In this document: in pieces, positions 7,961 through 15,222 of the stretch
How positions within the stretch are numbered: position 1 is the stretch's first letter
Layout of the letters: every line of letters begins with the position of its first letter
DNA from: an uncultured Planctomycetia bacterium
GTDB taxonomy: Bacteria > Planctomycetota > UBA1135 > GCA-002686595
Length of the DNA: 18,757 nt
Assembly: GCA_938003765.1 (NCBI GenBank)
Contig: CALKYE010000022.1
Span: forward strand, 1-18,757
Direction of reading: 5' to 3'
Made by a program: the position numbers and the translations under genes
The notes under the pieces: generated by a model
Database searches by the model: none
Seen by the model: only the letters and a program-made list of their open reading frames with translations
What the model was told of the DNA's origin: nothing

Positions 7961-8992
7961 TTGAAGAGCTATCGCGTCGTCGAGTTGCTGGGAGACGGCA
8001 TCAGCGCCGAGCTGTCGCGCGCCGTGCACGCTGTGTCCGAGGTCCTCCCGCTGCGGCTGGAGTTCGTGCCCGTCGACCTGTCCGAGGCCTCGCGCGCCAA
8101 GCGCGGCGCGGAGCTCTACGACGAAGCCGAACGGCAGATGCGCTCGTGCCGGGTCTCGATCAAGTACCCCACGACGACCACCAGCGAAGACGCCAGCCCC
8201 AACAAGATCCTGCGCGACCGCTGCCAGTTCTCGGTCATCCACCGCCCGGTCACGACCATCCCGGGCATCCAGACCAACTTCAACAAGACGATCGACATCG
8301 ACGTCGTGCGCATCGGCACGGGCGGGACGTACGAAGACGCCGGTCGGCGCATCGGCCCGGACACGGCCGTCAGCCTGCGCGTGATCGAGCGCCTCCCCAC
8401 GCGGCACGCGGCGCGCTTCGCCTTCAAGCTCGCGATGGTGCGCAAGGCGGGCGTCGTGTCGAGCTCGAAGTACACCATCCAGAAGGGCACCGACGGCCTG
8501 TTCGAAGAGGTGTGCGGCAACGTCAGCCAGGACTACCCCGGCATCCCGTACCGCCGCGAGCTGTTCGACTCGATGCTGGCGAACATCATCATGCATCCCG
8601 AGCGTTACGCGGTGATCGTGACGCCGAACGAGTACGGCGACTTCCTCAGCGACATGCTGTGCGGCCTGATCGGCTCGGTCGGCCTCGGTGACAGCGCTTC
8701 GTACGCGTTCCAGGACAACGGCGTGATCTCGCTCGCCATGTTCGATCCGGCCGGCGGCACCGCGCCCGACATCGCGGGCAAGAACCTGTGCAACCCGACG
8801 GCGGCGCTGCTCGCACTGTCCTCGCTCCTGCGCCACATCGGCGAGATCGACGCCAGCCGCGCATTGCGCACCGCCCTGCTCGACGCGATCGCAGCGGGCG
8901 AGAAGACCGGCGACATCGGCGGCAAGCTGAAGACCGACGAGTTCACCGAGGTCGTCAAGCGCCGCGTCGTCGCGCAGCTCTCGCCGGCATGA
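7961..8992 (+). CDS. Divergent isocitrate/isopropylmalate dehydrogenase family protein
   Basis: This is a 343-residue member of the metal- and NAD(P)-dependent beta-hydroxyacid oxidative decarboxylase family (isocitrate, 3-isopropylmalate, homoisocitrate and tartrate dehydrogenases). The family-like sequence begins at a TTG start (LKSYRVVELLGDGI); in-frame codons upstream are unlike the family. Expected residues are Arg85, Arg95 and Arg117 for the alpha-carboxylate, catalytic Tyr124, catalytic Lys170, metal-ligand Asp203, Asp227 and Asp231, and the nucleotide loop GTAPDIAGKNLCNPTA. Several usually fixed positions differ: GDGIGPE is GDGISAE, RExTEGxY is RIGTGGTY, VHKAN is SSKYT, and VHGSAPD is AGGTAPD. 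The fold and chemistry are probably retained, but substrate and cofactor cannot be assigned. It could be a planctomycete-type isocitrate dehydrogenase or a distinct hydroxyacid dehydrogenase. No leucine or TCA-cycle gene is adjacent. Confidence 0.9.
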   Translation: MKSYRVVELLGDGISAELSRAVHAVSEVLPLRLEFVPVDLSEASRAKRGAELYDEAERQMRSCRVSIKYPTTTTSEDASPNKILRDRCQFSVIHRPVTTIPGIQTNFNKTIDIDVVRIGTGGTYEDAGRRIGPDTAVSLRVIERLPTRHAARFAFKLAMVRKAGVVSSSKYTIQKGTDGLFEEVCGNVSQDYPGIPYRRELFDSMLANIIMHPERYAVIVTPNEYGDFLSDMLCGLIGSVGLGDSASYAFQDNGVISLAMFDPAGGTAPDIAGKNLCNPTAALLALSSLLRHIGEIDASRALRTALLDAIAAGEKTGDIGGKLKTDEFTEVVKRRVVAQLSPA

Positions 8993-8996
8993 AGGC

Positions 8997-9029
8997 GCTC
9001 CGCGCCGCGGCGGTCGCGCGCCGCGGAGC
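8997..9029 (+). terminator. Strong GC hairpin after the dehydrogenase gene
   Basis: Arms 8997-9009 and 9017-9029 pair over 13 positions with one mismatch around a seven-base loop. The hairpin starts four bases after the TGA stop. Its position suits a transcription terminator, but no U-tract follows, so it may work as a 3' stabilising structure or with Rho. Confidence 0.5.
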
Positions 9030-9121
9030 TTGCGCGCACGCGCGGCCCGGCTAGGCTCTTGGCCCAGCGAAATCTGCAGTTGCGGCGCGCGCGTGGCGCT
9101 TCGACTGGTTTCGCCGCACCG

Positions 9122-9547
9122 ATGAGCCCAACTGGCTGCCGCCTTTCGATGAGCCCCGCGGCGGGCCTCCGTCGGCGAATCGCGCGCGCAGCGCAGTCAT
9201 CGATCGTGTGGCTGCTCGCTGTCGTGCTGCTGCTCAGCGCCGCGAGCGCAGCGCCGCGTCGAGAGCTCTCGCCCCATCCTTCGCAGCGCGCGGAGGCCGT
9301 GCATCCCTCCTCGCAGGGAGGCAAGGGCGCGCGAGACGCGCAGACGGACGACCACGCGCTGTCGATCGAGGGCGAGGAGCGACCGATCGAGTCCGAGAGC
9401 GAGTCGGAGATCGAGGAACCCGAGGCGTGGAGCAGCGCTCCGGAGCGCTCGTGCGTCGCGTTGGCGCGTGCGCCGCGCTCACGCCGTCCGCGGGAGTGCG
9501 CGGCCCGCTCGCCGCGACGCGCACGTGCTCCGCCGGCGCGCGACTGA
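9122..9547 (+). CDS. Possible small secreted or anchored protein
   Basis: This is a plausible 141-residue protein; ATG at 9122 or 9149 are alternatives, and the frame is open from 9059. The N-terminus looks like a textbook export signal: a basic stretch (GLRRRIARAA), a hydrophobic core at about residues 28-41 (IVWLLAVVLLLSAA), and an Ala-x-Ala cleavage site near residue 43. The mature part is low in complexity: a Ser/Pro/Arg linker, an acidic segment (EGEERPIESESESEIEEPEA), then an arginine-rich tail with two cysteines. No domain is recognised. No Shine-Dalgarno site is visible, and arginine-rich tails also arise from random high-GC reading frames, so the gene could be spurious. It lies between the dehydrogenase terminator hairpin and the SulP operon, on the same strand as both. 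Confidence 0.35.
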   Translation: MSPTGCRLSMSPAAGLRRRIARAAQSSIVWLLAVVLLLSAASAAPRRELSPHPSQRAEAVHPSSQGGKGARDAQTDDHALSIEGEERPIESESESEIEEPEAWSSAPERSCVALARAPRSRRPRECAARSPRRARAPPARD

Positions 9548-9858
9548 GCGAGCGCCTCCGGCGAGGCCTGGCGCGCTGCGTATGCACAGCGCGAGTTCCA
9601 GGGTCCTGCGCCGCGCCAGCCGCACTCGCTGGCCCGCTCGCTCGCCGCTCGCGCGCAACGCCGTTCGCCGGCCTGCGCGCGCCGAATGCGCCCGACAACG
9701 CCCGCGCTCCGTGAGCGACGGAGCGCTGTACGAGCGCGCACCTGTCGCCTGCCCTCCGCCCGTCGTCCGAATCAACCGGCGCACGCCTTCGACCGCGCGG
9801 TGCTTCCAGCGCTGCGCGAGCCTCGAGCCCGCGCCCCAACTCTGCCCGGCTTTGCTCC
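9548..9858. other. Gene-poor stretch upstream of the SulP operon
   Basis: No supported gene is seen here; the frames crossing it are arginine/alanine-rich and unlike any family. It must contain or adjoin the promoter of the SulP-DabA operon, but I see no good -35/-10 pair. It contains one hairpin, listed separately. Confidence 0.45.
9572..9593 (+). terminator. Hairpin downstream of the small ORF
   Basis: Perfect 7-bp arms CGCGCTG/CAGCGCG flank an eight-base loop, 24 bp after the stop at 9547. No U-run follows. It is compatible with a terminator or a leader structure of the SulP operon. Confidence 0.3.
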
Positions 9859-11346
9859 ATGGAGTCCCACCGTCCCCGTCGACTCAGTGACGACCTCACC
9901 GCGTCCCTGGTCGTGTTCCTCGTCGCGCTGCCGCTCTCGATCGGCATCGCAGTCGCATCCGGCGCGCCGATCCGCGCCGGACTCGTAGCCGCCATCGTCG
10001 GCGGCATCGTCGTCGGCCTGAGCGGCGGCGCGCCGTTGCAGGTGAGCGGACCGGCCGCCGGCCTGACCGTGATGGTCTACGGCTACGTCGCGCAGTTCGG
10101 CTTCGCCGCGACGTGCGCGATCACCGTCGCCGCGGGCGCGCTGCAGGTGCTCGCAGGCTCCGCGCGAGTCGCGCGCGCGGCGCTCGCCATCTCTCCGGCG
10201 GTGCTGCAGGCCATGCTGGCCGGCATCGGCGTGCTGATCACGCTCGGTCAGCTCCACGTGCTGTTCGGCGGCGCGCCGCAGAGCTCGGCCTGGGCGAACC
10301 TCAGCGCACTGCCGCAGACGCTGCGCGCGACGAACTCGAGCGCGCTCGTCGTCGGCGCAACAACTCTGGCGATCCTGCTCGGTTGGAACCGGTTCGTCGC
10401 GCGCCGCGTTCCGTTCCTGCCGGGCTCCCTGGTGGCGATCGTCTGCGGCGCCGCGCTCGGCGCGCTCCTGCCGACGCGGCCTCCGTGCGTCGAAGTGCCG
10501 CCCAACGTGCTCGCCAACTTCGAATGGCCCGCGCTGGGCGACGCTCCGCTCGAAGGGCTCGCCGTGGCGGCGCTCGCGCTGGCCTTCGTCGCCAGTTGCG
10601 AATCGCTGCTCTGCGCGGTCGCGACCGACAAGCTCCACGCCGGTCCGCGCGCGCGATTGGACCGCGAGCTCATGGCGCAGGGCCTGGGCAACCTCCTCTC
10701 GGGCGCTCTCGGCGGCTTGCCCATCACGGGCGTGATCGTGCGCAGCTCGGCCAACATCGCCGCCGGTGGGAAGACGCGACTGTCGGCGATCCTGCACGGC
10801 GTGTGGATGGCCGCGTTCGTGCTGTTCTTCTCGGGACTGCTCAACTCGATTCCGCGCGCTGCTCTGGCGGCGCTGCTCATCCACGTCGGCGTGAACCTGG
10901 TCAAGGTGGGCGAGATCCGGAAGGTCGCCCGGTTCGGCGAGATCGCGGTCTACGCCGCGACGATCGCGGGCGTGGTGTTCATCAATCTCCTGTGGGGCAT
11001 CGGCATCGGAGTCGCGCTGGCCGTCACGCTGCTCTTGCGCCGCCTGTCGCGCCTGGACTGCGACGTCGAGGAGCGCGGCGGAGAGTTGCACGTCACGTTG
11101 CGCGGCGCGCTGACCTTCCTGACCGTCCCGAGCATCACCGCGCGGCTGGCGGGCCTGCCTCCGCGCAGAACGGTGCGGCTGCGCCTGGAGATCAGCGAAC
11201 TCGACCACGCCGCGATCGAAGCGATCCGCGGCTGGCGCGTGGGTTACGAGACCGGCGGAGGCAAGGTCGAGAAGGAGTCGCTCGACGAGCTGTGGGCCGC
11301 CATGAGCGCCGCGCGCGCGCCGCGCAGCGCGATCGCGAGCTCCTGA
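9859..11346 (+). CDS. SulP family inorganic anion (probably bicarbonate) transporter with STAS domain
   Basis: This is a 495-residue inner-membrane transporter of the SulP/SLC26 family. The membrane domain spans roughly residues 10-390. It has the anion-site loop QVSGPAAGLTV at residues 61-71 and the conserved block DRELMAQGLGNLLSGALGG followed by TGVIVRSSAN. A degenerate STAS domain occupies about residues 395-485. SulP proteins carry sulfate, bicarbonate, chloride or dicarboxylates. Bicarbonate is inferred here because the next gene, 19 bp downstream, is dabA; the bicarbonate transporter BicA also belongs to this family. The block listed above is of the kind I associate with SulP proteins encoded beside carbonic anhydrases. 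ATG at 9859 has no clear Shine-Dalgarno site. It is the first gene of a compact unit running to 16263 or 17130. Confidence 0.9.
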   Translation: MESHRPRRLSDDLTASLVVFLVALPLSIGIAVASGAPIRAGLVAAIVGGIVVGLSGGAPLQVSGPAAGLTVMVYGYVAQFGFAATCAITVAAGALQVLAGSARVARAALAISPAVLQAMLAGIGVLITLGQLHVLFGGAPQSSAWANLSALPQTLRATNSSALVVGATTLAILLGWNRFVARRVPFLPGSLVAIVCGAALGALLPTRPPCVEVPPNVLANFEWPALGDAPLEGLAVAALALAFVASCESLLCAVATDKLHAGPRARLDRELMAQGLGNLLSGALGGLPITGVIVRSSANIAAGGKTRLSAILHGVWMAAFVLFFSGLLNSIPRAALAALLIHVGVNLVKVGEIRKVARFGEIAVYAATIAGVVFINLLWGIGIGVALAVTLLLRRLSRLDCDVEERGGELHVTLRGALTFLTVPSITARLAGLPPRRTVRLRLEISELDHAAIEAIRGWRVGYETGGGKVEKESLDELWAAMSAARAPRSAIASS

Positions 11347-11365
11347 GGGCGCCGAACCCGCCGCC

Positions 11366-13924
11366 ATGGACGCGACGCAAACTTCGCTCGCGGAGCAGTG
11401 GCTCGCCTACTGCCGACCGCGACTTCCGCTGCAGAATCCGCTGTGGGCCTTCGTCCACAACAACATCCTCATGCAGTTCGAGGAGCGGCCCTTCCTCGAA
11501 GCCGTGCGCGAGGCCGCCGCGCTGTACCGCGCGCGCCCGTTCGAGAGCGAAGCGTTCTACCGCAGTGAGCTCGCGCGCGGCCGCATCCGCCGGGAGTGCC
11601 TGGACGAAGTGCTCGCGCGGCATCGCGCAAAGCTCGGCGAGGTCGACGTCGAGGGCTTCCTCTCGAGGCCCTCGATCGGCGACACGCTCGCACCGCTCGA
11701 GCACCGCCGACTCGCGCCGCGCCTGGCGCGCGAGCTGGCTCAGCGCCACCAGCGCCGCCTGGAAGACCTGCTCGTTCCGCTGATCGCCGCATACCTCGAC
11801 CAAGGCCTCGCCGCGTGGTCCTCGCCCTTGGCCGAGATGACTTTGTGGGATGCCTTCAGAGCCTCGTTGGCCACAGCGCCGAGTTGGAGCTTCGACTGGC
11901 GCGCACAGCTCGTGCGACGCCTGCAGACGCACGACTCCGCTGCGCGCGACCTCGACGCGCTCATCGAAGCGGAAGCGCGTGAAGGCGCGCACGACGCGGA
12001 CGGAGCGGCGTACTGCCTCGAGACGTTGTTCGTGCTCAAGGGTTGGTCGGGACTGGTGTGGCGACTCGAGAGCGAGCCGGCGGTCGCGCCGGTGCGCGCC
12101 CCGGCGAACCTCCGGCTGCGCGACTGGTTGGCGATCCTGTTGGTCACGCAGCACGCGCTCGACGACGCGCTGCTCGAGGAACTCGGCCTCACGCGCGCCG
12201 AACTCCTGCAGCGGCCCGCGCCGATCGAAGCGACGCGGGGACTGGCGCGGCTCGCGCTGTGGCAAGAGGCCTACGAGCGCTCGTTCGTCGGTCCGTTCCT
12301 CGAACACCTCGAGCGCGGGCCGCGCGAACCGGTCGAGTCCGCGCCCCCGCGCTATCAGGCGCTGGTGTGCATGGACGATCGCGAAGAGTCCTTCCGTCGC
12401 GCGCTCGAGGCGCCGGGCGGCGGCTGCGAGAGCTTCGGCGTGGTGGGCTTCTTCGGCGTCGACATGCGCTTCGAGCGCGTCGGCGCAGCGCTGGCGACCT
12501 GCCAGTGCCCGCCCATCATCACACCGTCGCGCACGCTGCGAGAGACGCCGCTGGACGGCGAAGGCGCCGCGCTCGAGCGGCTCCAACAGGCTGGACGCGC
12601 CGGAGCAACGGCGAGCCTGGCCGCGTACTACCACTCGCGCTCGCTGCTGCGCGGCGTCGCGGTGTCGCTCGGCCTGGGGCTGGCGAGCTTCGTGCCGCTG
12701 GTCTTCAAGACGCTGCTGCCCAGTCGCATCGAGCGCTGGCGCGAGCTGGTGTTGCGCACCGCCTTCCCGCGGCCGCGCACGCGCATCGCGCTCGAAGCGG
12801 CCGACGGCTACTCCGTGCAGGAGCAGGCGAACATCGTCGAGTCCGTGCTCCGCACGTGCGGCCTGACACAGGGATTCGCTGCGCTCGTCGCGGTGATCGC
12901 GCACGGCTCGACCAGCTCGAACAATCCGTTTCGGCAGGCCTACGGCTGTGGCGCGTGCTCGGGCAACTCGGGCGCGCCGAATGCGCGCGCCTTCGCCGCC
13001 ATGGCGAACTCGCGCGAGGTGCGCGCGTTGCTCGAGAAGCGCGGGCTGGTGTTGCCGGAGCAGGTCCTGTTCGCGCCCTGCCTGCACGACACGGCGCTCG
13101 ATCGGATCGAGATGCTCGATCGCCACAGCTGGCCAGCGGAACGCGCGCTCGAGCTGGAGCAACTCCGCGCCAGCCTGTTCGCAGCGGCGCGCGCCAACGC
13201 CTGCGAGCGCGCTGCGCGCTTCGAGCAAGGGCCGGTCTACGGGCTGCGACAGGTGAGCGCCGCCGACGCGGAAGCGGTCGCGCAACACGTTCAAGATCGC
13301 GGGCACGACCTGGCGCAGCCGCGCCCGGAGTACGGCCACAACCGGGTCGCGGCCTGCATCGTCGGCCGACGCGAACGCACGCGCGGGCTGTTCCTGGACC
13401 GACGCTGCTTCCTCGTGTCGTACGACCCGACGCAGGATCCCAACGGCGAGCAACTCCCCGCCGCGGTGCTGGGCTCCGTGCCGGTCGCGGTCAACATCGC
13501 CATGGACTACTACTTCTCGCGCGTCGATCCCGAGGGCTTCGGCGCGGGCTCGAAGCTGCCGCTGAACGTCGTGTCGCTGCTCGGCGTGATCACCGGATCG
13601 AAGAGCGACCTGCGCATCGGCTTGGCGCGCCAGATGGTCGAGCTGCACGAGCCGCTGCGCGTGCTGGTGCTGCTCGAGGCGCGCGCCGAGCACGTGTCGC
13701 GCCTGGTCAAAGGCCACGCGCGTCTCTCGCGCCTGGTGCGCGGCGGCTGGATGCAACTGGGGCGCATCGACCCCGACACGCACGCGCTCGAGCTGTGGAA
13801 CGGCGCGGAGTTCGAGCCCTGGCGCGACGCGTTGCCGGAGTTCGCCGAGCCCGGCGGAGGCGCGAGCGCGCTCGCATCGATCTTCGACTCCGCCGCGGAC
13901 CGACTCGCGCCCGCACTGCCGTGA
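11366..13924 (+). CDS. dabA: DabA-type inorganic carbon transporter subunit (DUF2309/UPF0753)
   Basis: This 852-residue protein has the usual DabA length. DabA is the cytoplasm-facing subunit of DAB complexes, which convert CO2 to bicarbonate vectorially using membrane energy. Its zinc site resembles that of beta-carbonic anhydrases. All four expected ligands are present: Cys335 and Asp337 in VCMDDREES, His513 in IAHGSTSSNNP, and Cys528 in YGCGACSG. The His-to-Cys spacing of 15 equals that in the characterised Halothiobacillus protein (His524/Cys539). Other family blocks are QNPLWAFVHNN near residue 33 and the C-terminal LPLNVVSLLGVITGSKSDLRIGL. Its stop overlaps the GTG of the next gene (GTGA), implying translational coupling with the NuoL-like subunit. 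The family is certain; the exact transported species is inferred. Confidence 0.95.
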   Translation: MDATQTSLAEQWLAYCRPRLPLQNPLWAFVHNNILMQFEERPFLEAVREAAALYRARPFESEAFYRSELARGRIRRECLDEVLARHRAKLGEVDVEGFLSRPSIGDTLAPLEHRRLAPRLARELAQRHQRRLEDLLVPLIAAYLDQGLAAWSSPLAEMTLWDAFRASLATAPSWSFDWRAQLVRRLQTHDSAARDLDALIEAEAREGAHDADGAAYCLETLFVLKGWSGLVWRLESEPAVAPVRAPANLRLRDWLAILLVTQHALDDALLEELGLTRAELLQRPAPIEATRGLARLALWQEAYERSFVGPFLEHLERGPREPVESAPPRYQALVCMDDREESFRRALEAPGGGCESFGVVGFFGVDMRFERVGAALATCQCPPIITPSRTLRETPLDGEGAALERLQQAGRAGATASLAAYYHSRSLLRGVAVSLGLGLASFVPLVFKTLLPSRIERWRELVLRTAFPRPRTRIALEAADGYSVQEQANIVESVLRTCGLTQGFAALVAVIAHGSTSSNNPFRQAYGCGACSGNSGAPNARAFAAMANSREVRALLEKRGLVLPEQVLFAPCLHDTALDRIEMLDRHSWPAERALELEQLRASLFAAARANACERAARFEQGPVYGLRQVSAADAEAVAQHVQDRGHDLAQPRPEYGHNRVAACIVGRRERTRGLFLDRRCFLVSYDPTQDPNGEQLPAAVLGSVPVAVNIAMDYYFSRVDPEGFGAGSKLPLNVVSLLGVITGSKSDLRIGLARQMVELHEPLRVLVLLEARAEHVSRLVKGHARLSRLVRGGWMQLGRIDPDTHALELWNGAEFEPWRDALPEFAEPGGGASALASIFDSAADRLAPALP

Positions 13925-15219
13925 TCACCCTCGAAACCCTGCTCGTCGGCGGACTGGCGGCCGCCTTCCTGCCCTGCGCCGCCATGGGCCTGAGCCTGCT
14001 GCTCGGCGTTCCGATGAGCGAGCGTCGCTCGCAACAGAGCGCCCATGCGCAGGCCGTGGTGCTGCTGGTCGTCGCGGCCACGTTGATCACGGCGCACGTG
14101 ACAGGCGAAGGGCCGCGCGAGCTGCGTCTCGCGCCACTGATCGAAGCCCACGGCTACGCGTGGACGCCGGTGTTCCTGCTCGATCGGCTCTCGCTCGCGT
14201 ACGTCGCGCTGGTAGCGCTCGTGCATCCGGTGGTGGTGCGCTTCTCGATTCCCGCGTTCCACCGCGAGAGCGGCGCGCAGCGCTACTGGTTCCTCGTGAG
14301 CCTGCTCGCGCTCTCGCTCTGGCTCGTATCGCTCGCCGGCAACATCGATGTCCTGTTCGTCGGCTGGGAGCTGGTGGGCGTGTGCTCCGTGAGCCTGATC
14401 GCCTTCTTCCGCCACAACCTGCGCAGCACCGAGAACAGCCTGCGCACGCTGGTCTACTACCGCGCCTGCGACGCGGTGATGCTGTTCGCGACCGTGTGGA
14501 TCCACCACGAGCTGCCGAGCGCGGACTTCACGCAGTTCGCCAGCGCCTCGAGTTCGAAGGCCGCCGCAGCCATCGGGACACTGCTCGTGCTGAGCTCGCT
14601 GGCGAAGTCGGCGCAGTTGCCGATGTCGCCCTGGCTCCACCGCGCCATGGAGGGCCCGGCCACGTCGAGCGCGATCTTCTACGGCGCGTTGAGCGTGCAC
14701 CTGGGCCCGTGGCTCCTGCTGCGCACCGAGCCGCTGTGGGGCGAGCACCTGCTCCCGCGCGCGGCCTGCGGCGCCATCGGAGTGTCGACGGCCGTTTACG
14801 CGTCGCTGGTCGGACGCACGCGACCGGACGCGAAGACGGCGATCGCGTACGCCGCCATGGCGCAGCTCGGAGTGATCTACGTGGAGATCGCGCTGGGCTT
14901 CGAACGCCTGGCGCTGGTCCACCTGTGGGCGCACGCCGGACTGCGCACCTGGCAGTTCCTGCGCTCCTCGTCGCTGATCCAGGACTTCCAGGCCAATCCG
15001 CTGGTCGGCGCCGACGTGCGACTGCGCACGCGCGCCGGGCTGTGGCGCGGCCTCGTCGGCCCCGAACTCGAGCGCCGGGTGTACCTGGCTGCGATGCGCG
15101 GGTTCTGGCTCGACGCAGTGCACTGGCGCTCGGTCGCGCGGCCGACGCTGGCGCTGTTCGCGTGGGTGCAGCGCATGGAAGAGCGCGCACTGGGCGCCGT
15201 CCGACGCGAGGAGCGCTGA
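13921..15219 (+). CDS. Shortened NuoL/DabB-like proton-conducting membrane subunit
   Basis: This is a 432-residue polytopic protein of the complex I antiporter-like family (PF00361), to which DabB belongs. The GTG at 13921 overlaps the dabA stop; the reading frame continues far upstream but is not coding there. It keeps ion-path residues of the first half: Glu150 in FVGWELVG, Lys229 in LAKSAQLPMSPWL, Lys305 in DAKTAIAY, and His334/His338 in HLWAHAGLR. The next expected Lys is Arg342, and the usual channel His after the PATSSA loop is Tyr254. After about residue 345 it jumps to a C-terminal stretch like the end of NuoL (YLAAMRGFWLDAVHWRSVAR). The distal helices of the second half-channel, with GLPPT...K, are therefore missing; NuoL is about 600 residues. 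It is probably the energy-coupling partner of DabA. Confidence 0.88.
   Translation: MITLETLLVGGLAAAFLPCAAMGLSLLLGVPMSERRSQQSAHAQAVVLLVVAATLITAHVTGEGPRELRLAPLIEAHGYAWTPVFLLDRLSLAYVALVALVHPVVVRFSIPAFHRESGAQRYWFLVSLLALSLWLVSLAGNIDVLFVGWELVGVCSVSLIAFFRHNLRSTENSLRTLVYYRACDAVMLFATVWIHHELPSADFTQFASASSSKAAAAIGTLLVLSSLAKSAQLPMSPWLHRAMEGPATSSAIFYGALSVHLGPWLLLRTEPLWGEHLLPRAACGAIGVSTAVYASLVGRTRPDAKTAIAYAAMAQLGVIYVEIALGFERLALVHLWAHAGLRTWQFLRSSSLIQDFQANPLVGADVRLRTRAGLWRGLVGPELERRVYLAAMRGFWLDAVHWRSVARPTLALFAWVQRMEERALGAVRREER
15208..15213 (+). promoter_or_regulatory. Shine-Dalgarno site for the NuoM-like gene
   Basis: GAGGAG lies nine bases before the ATG at 15223, inside the last codons of the preceding gene. 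It confirms a separate start for the downstream subunit, so the two are distinct genes and not a frameshifted one. Confidence 0.5.
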
Positions 15220-15222
15220 GTC

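Noticed and set aside
9468..9890. 140-codon frame between the small secreted-protein ORF and the SulP gene
   Set aside because: It overlaps both neighbours and is arginine/proline-rich, with no signal peptide, domain or ribosome-binding site.
12043..13920. Upstream extension of the NuoL-like frame through dabA
   Set aside because: These 626 codons are out of frame within dabA and read as arginine-rich nonsense. Family-like sequence begins at the GTG at 13921.
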